Source: Cohnella mopanensis (GTDB lineage: Bacteria; Bacillota; Bacilli; Paenibacillales; Paenibacillaceae). Taken from it: a DNA stretch of 64,000 nucleotides. The position numbers were made by a program, and so were the translations under genes. Where the stretch lies: NCBI RefSeq assembly GCF_022352055.1, contig NZ_JAKRWM010000001.1:124001-188000 (forward strand), given 5' to 3'. The notes below the pieces were generated by a model. It saw only the letters and a program-made list of their open reading frames with translations, ran no database searches and was not told the origin of the DNA. Shown one piece after another: positions 61,800-64,000 of this stretch; position 1 is the first letter of the stretch, and the number at the start of each line of letters is the position of its first letter.

Positions 61800-64000
61800 G
61801 TGATCGACAAGTTTAAGCTTAACGACGCGGAAGTCCATACCGATTTTGAAATCGACAAGCAGTACTGGCAGAACCAATTGCAAGGGAATCCTGCGCATTC
61901 CGTCTTCCCGTCCGATTTTACGATATCCGATCGGAGCAACCGAAGGATGGAAGAAAGGAGTATATCGTTTCCAGATCCACTTGTTGCTAGGCTGGCTTCT
62001 GTGAGCAATGATTCGGACCTTGGGCTGTACATGATTCTGCTGTCCGGAATCCTATATCTGCTGCACAAATATACCCAGCATACGGATCTGCTCATTGGGT
62101 GTCCGGTTCTTCGCAGCGATGCTCCCAAGCTGAACCATATGCTACCGGTCCGGGTGGATAGCAGCGGTGAGATAACGTTCAAAGAATGGATGTCCACGAT
62201 CAAACGCGCGGTTGCCGGAGCCCATCAGCATGACCGTTTTCCGTTGCAACAGCTCGGCACGGATGCTGTATTGTACCGTGTCGCGGCGATGCTGGACAGT
62301 ATTCAAGAGCAGCCACGAGCTAGCAGTATAGATGCCGACATGTGGTTTATCTTCGCCAAAGATAAGAAGTCGCTTCGCTTGAAGCTGCAATACGATGGCG
62401 GCTTGTATGAGGAACAGACCGTGGACGCGATCCTGAAGCAATTGATCACCTACTATTCCTCAGTTATGGAGTTTCCCGGCTGCCGGCTATCCGAGATCGA
62501 ATTGCTGTCTCCGGAAGAGAAGCTAAGGTTAATCCGATTTAACGGCGAGGCCGCGATGTATCCGCGGGAGAAAACGATCCATGGGCTTTTCGAGGAGCAA
62601 GCCGAGAAAGCGCCGAACGCCGTAGCCGTCAGTTACGAAGGTAACTTATGGACTTACATGGAGCTGAACGCAAGAGCCAACAGGCTCGCGCGCACCTTAA
62701 GGGCGCAAGGCATTCAGGCCGACCAGTTGGTCGGGATCATGGCCGAGCGTTCGCTGGAAATGATCGTCGCCATCCTCGCGGTAGTGAAGGCGGGCGGTGC
62801 TTACGTTCCGCTCGACCCGGACTACCCGCAAGAGCGAATTGCCTACATGCTGAACGATTCCGGCGTGAAGCTGCTGCTTATGCAGCGGCACCTTCGCGAA
62901 CGAGTGTCGTTCGAAGATAGCGTACTCTACGTTGACGAGGCTTCCGCTTACGATGCGGACGGATCGAACTTGGAGCCGGTATCGGGCCCGGATCATCTAG
63001 CCTATGTGATCTACACATCGGGCTCAACGGGCAAACCGAAAGGCGCCTTAATCGAGCATAAGAACGTAGTCCGGCTCCTGTTTAACAGCGACAATTTGTT
63101 CGACTTCGGCGCGGAAGACACGTGGACGTTGTTCCATTCTTACTGCTTCGATTTCTCCGTGTGGGAGATGTACGGGGCGCTGTTGTACGGGGGGAAACTG
63201 GTCATCGTCCCAAGCATGACAGCGAAGAGCCCTGAGCAATTGTTAAAGCTGCTGCAAGACGAGCAAGTAACGGTCTTGAACCAAACGCCGACTTACTTCT
63301 ATCAGGTGATCCAGGCGGATCAGGCGCAAGAGAATAAAGCCCAATTGGGTCAAAGCCTGCGCTTAAAAAAAGTAATCTTCGGCGGAGAGGCGTTAAGCCC
63401 CTTTGCGCTGAAAGATTGGAAAAAGAAATATCCGAACACGCAGCTAATTAATATGTACGGCATCACCGAAACGACCGTCCATGTCACCTACAAGCAAATT
63501 ACGACGTTGGAAATCGCGCAAACGAAAAGTAATATCGGCAAAGCTATCCCAACGCTGCAAGCCTACATTCTGGACGAGAATCGCCAGTTACTGCCGATCG
63601 GCATGCAAGGCGAGCTCTATGTCGCCGGCGACGGGCTGGCGCGAGGTTATTTGAACCGGCCGGACCTGACGAAGGAGAAGTTCGTTGACAATCCGTTCCA
63701 TCCGGGTACGAAGATGTACCGGACGGGGGATTTGGCGAGATGGCTGCACGACGGAAACCTCGAATATTTGGGGCGGATCGACGACCAAGTGAAAATCCGC
63801 GGATACCGCATCGAGCTGGGCGAAATCGAGTCCCAGTTGCTCAGAACTGCAGCCGTTCGGGAAACGATCGTGATCGCGCGGGAAGACGGAGCCGGGCAGA
63901 AGGAGCTGTGCGCGTATTTCGTGGCGGACCGTCCAAGAAAAGCAAGCGAGCTGAGAGAAACGCTCGCACAAGTGCTACCGAGTTATATGATTCCCGCTTA
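61800..64000 (+). CDS. Nonribosomal peptide synthetase, first module (3' partial), Thr-activating
   Basis: Open without a stop for 733 codons to the window edge. GTG 61800 follows AGGGAGGAAT. Residues ~20-235 match only the second half of a condensation domain (KQYWQNQLQGNP onward); the half with the catalytic HHxxxDG is absent. Residues ~258-733 are an adenylation domain: YTSGSTGKPKG (A3), FDFSVWEMYG (A4), MYGITETTVHV (A5), YRTGDLARW (A7), GRIDDQVKIRGYRIELGEIE (A8). Aligned by eye to GrsA, the specificity residues read D-F-W-N-I-G-M-V-H, the known threonine code. It should be an initiation module; carrier and later modules lie beyond the edge. Confidence 0.93.
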   Translation, partial: MIDKFKLNDAEVHTDFEIDKQYWQNQLQGNPAHSVFPSDFTISDRSNRRMEERSISFPDPLVARLASVSNDSDLGLYMILLSGILYLLHKYTQHTDLLIGCPVLRSDAPKLNHMLPVRVDSSGEITFKEWMSTIKRAVAGAHQHDRFPLQQLGTDAVLYRVAAMLDSIQEQPRASSIDADMWFIFAKDKKSLRLKLQYDGGLYEEQTVDAILKQLITYYSSVMEFPGCRLSEIELLSPEEKLRLIRFNGEAAMYPREKTIHGLFEEQAEKAPNAVAVSYEGNLWTYMELNARANRLARTLRAQGIQADQLVGIMAERSLEMIVAILAVVKAGGAYVPLDPDYPQERIAYMLNDSGVKLLLMQRHLRERVSFEDSVLYVDEASAYDADGSNLEPVSGPDHLAYVIYTSGSTGKPKGALIEHKNVVRLLFNSDNLFDFGAEDTWTLFHSYCFDFSVWEMYGALLYGGKLVIVPSMTAKSPEQLLKLLQDEQVTVLNQTPTYFYQVIQADQAQENKAQLGQSLRLKKVIFGGEALSPFALKDWKKKYPNTQLINMYGITETTVHVTYKQITTLEIAQTKSNIGKAIPTLQAYILDENRQLLPIGMQGELYVAGDGLARGYLNRPDLTKEKFVDNPFHPGTKMYRTGDLARWLHDGNLEYLGRIDDQVKIRGYRIELGEIESQLLRTAAVRETIVIAREDGAGQKELCAYFVADRPRKASELRETLAQVLPSYMIPA

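Noticed and set aside
62142..63971. Minus-strand ORFs at the right edge
   Set aside because: They are antisense to the uninterrupted NRPS frame, which carries all adenylation motifs.

Overview
The window looks like chromosome of a Gram-positive, endospore-forming-lineage bacterium of the Paenibacillaceae (Paenibacillus/Cohnella type). The basis is strong AGGAGG-type ribosome sites, frequent TTG and GTG starts, a ccpN-yqfL pair, an opuA-type betaine transporter, a YtrA-type ABC operon and Bacillus-like catabolite (cre) motifs. I see no rRNA, tRNA, phage, insertion sequence or CRISPR. The genus is an inference.

Layout. 1-5 kb: tail of a secreted LamG/discoidin-like protein, an esterase, a two-component system, then a 51-bp repeat array. 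5-8 kb: a membrane protein, a DUF2339-like remnant and a formate transporter plus L-lactate dehydrogenase operon behind a TGTGA-N6-TCACA site. 7.8-10 kb: a WXG100-like/PG-binding/M15 peptidase fusion with a downstream lipoprotein; base composition drops sharply in the middle of the first gene. 10-13 kb: an SGNH hydrolase, a small conserved protein, an AEC transporter and a second 51-bp array. 13-25 kb: sugar and uronate catabolism (two Gfo/Idh/MocA oxidoreductases, a sugar isomerase, AraC regulator, eda-kdgK, MelA-type alpha-galactosidase with AraC regulator, uxuA-uxuB with GntR regulator), interrupted by adenosine deaminase. UxuB, UxuA, KdgK and Eda together take fructuronate to pyruvate and glyceraldehyde-3-phosphate. 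25-30 kb: ccpN-yqfL (ccpN has no standard start codon) and the opuA operon. 30-42 kb: a LytTR protein, GH51 arabinofuranosidase with a divergent ArsR-type regulator, pseudouridine synthase, AlkD, efflux pumps including a heterodimeric ABC exporter, and a nitroreductase. 42-48 kb: a third 51-bp array and the L-fucose operon (lacI / fucI-fucA-kinase-fucU). 48-51 kb: acetyltransferase, TetR regulator and the MFS pump it probably controls. 51.7-57.6 kb: a copper-protein module (DUF2269 membrane protein, double cupredoxin, multicopper oxidase with its own stalk and cupredoxin) and a STAND/LuxR regulator. 57.9-59.7 kb: a YtrA-type ABC operon. 60-64 kb: DUF4180 protein, an Sfp-type phosphopantetheinyl transferase, and divergently the start of a nonribosomal peptide synthetase that runs off the right edge; its first adenylation domain reads as threonine-specific.

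The most unusual signal is not a gene. Five intergenic regions carry repeat units spaced 51 bp (one interval 52 and one 50). Three are direct tandem arrays built on GC-rich hairpins (4084-4644, 12361-12748, 42148-42516). Two are AT-rich facing pairs (48217-48390, 49021-49205). Most of their sequences are unrelated to each other, yet the period is the same and every one lies just 3' of a stop codon. Other points worth a look are the start-less ccpN, the mid-gene composition break in the M15 peptidase gene, the oxidase-stalk-cupredoxin fusion, and the NRPS that begins with half a condensation domain.
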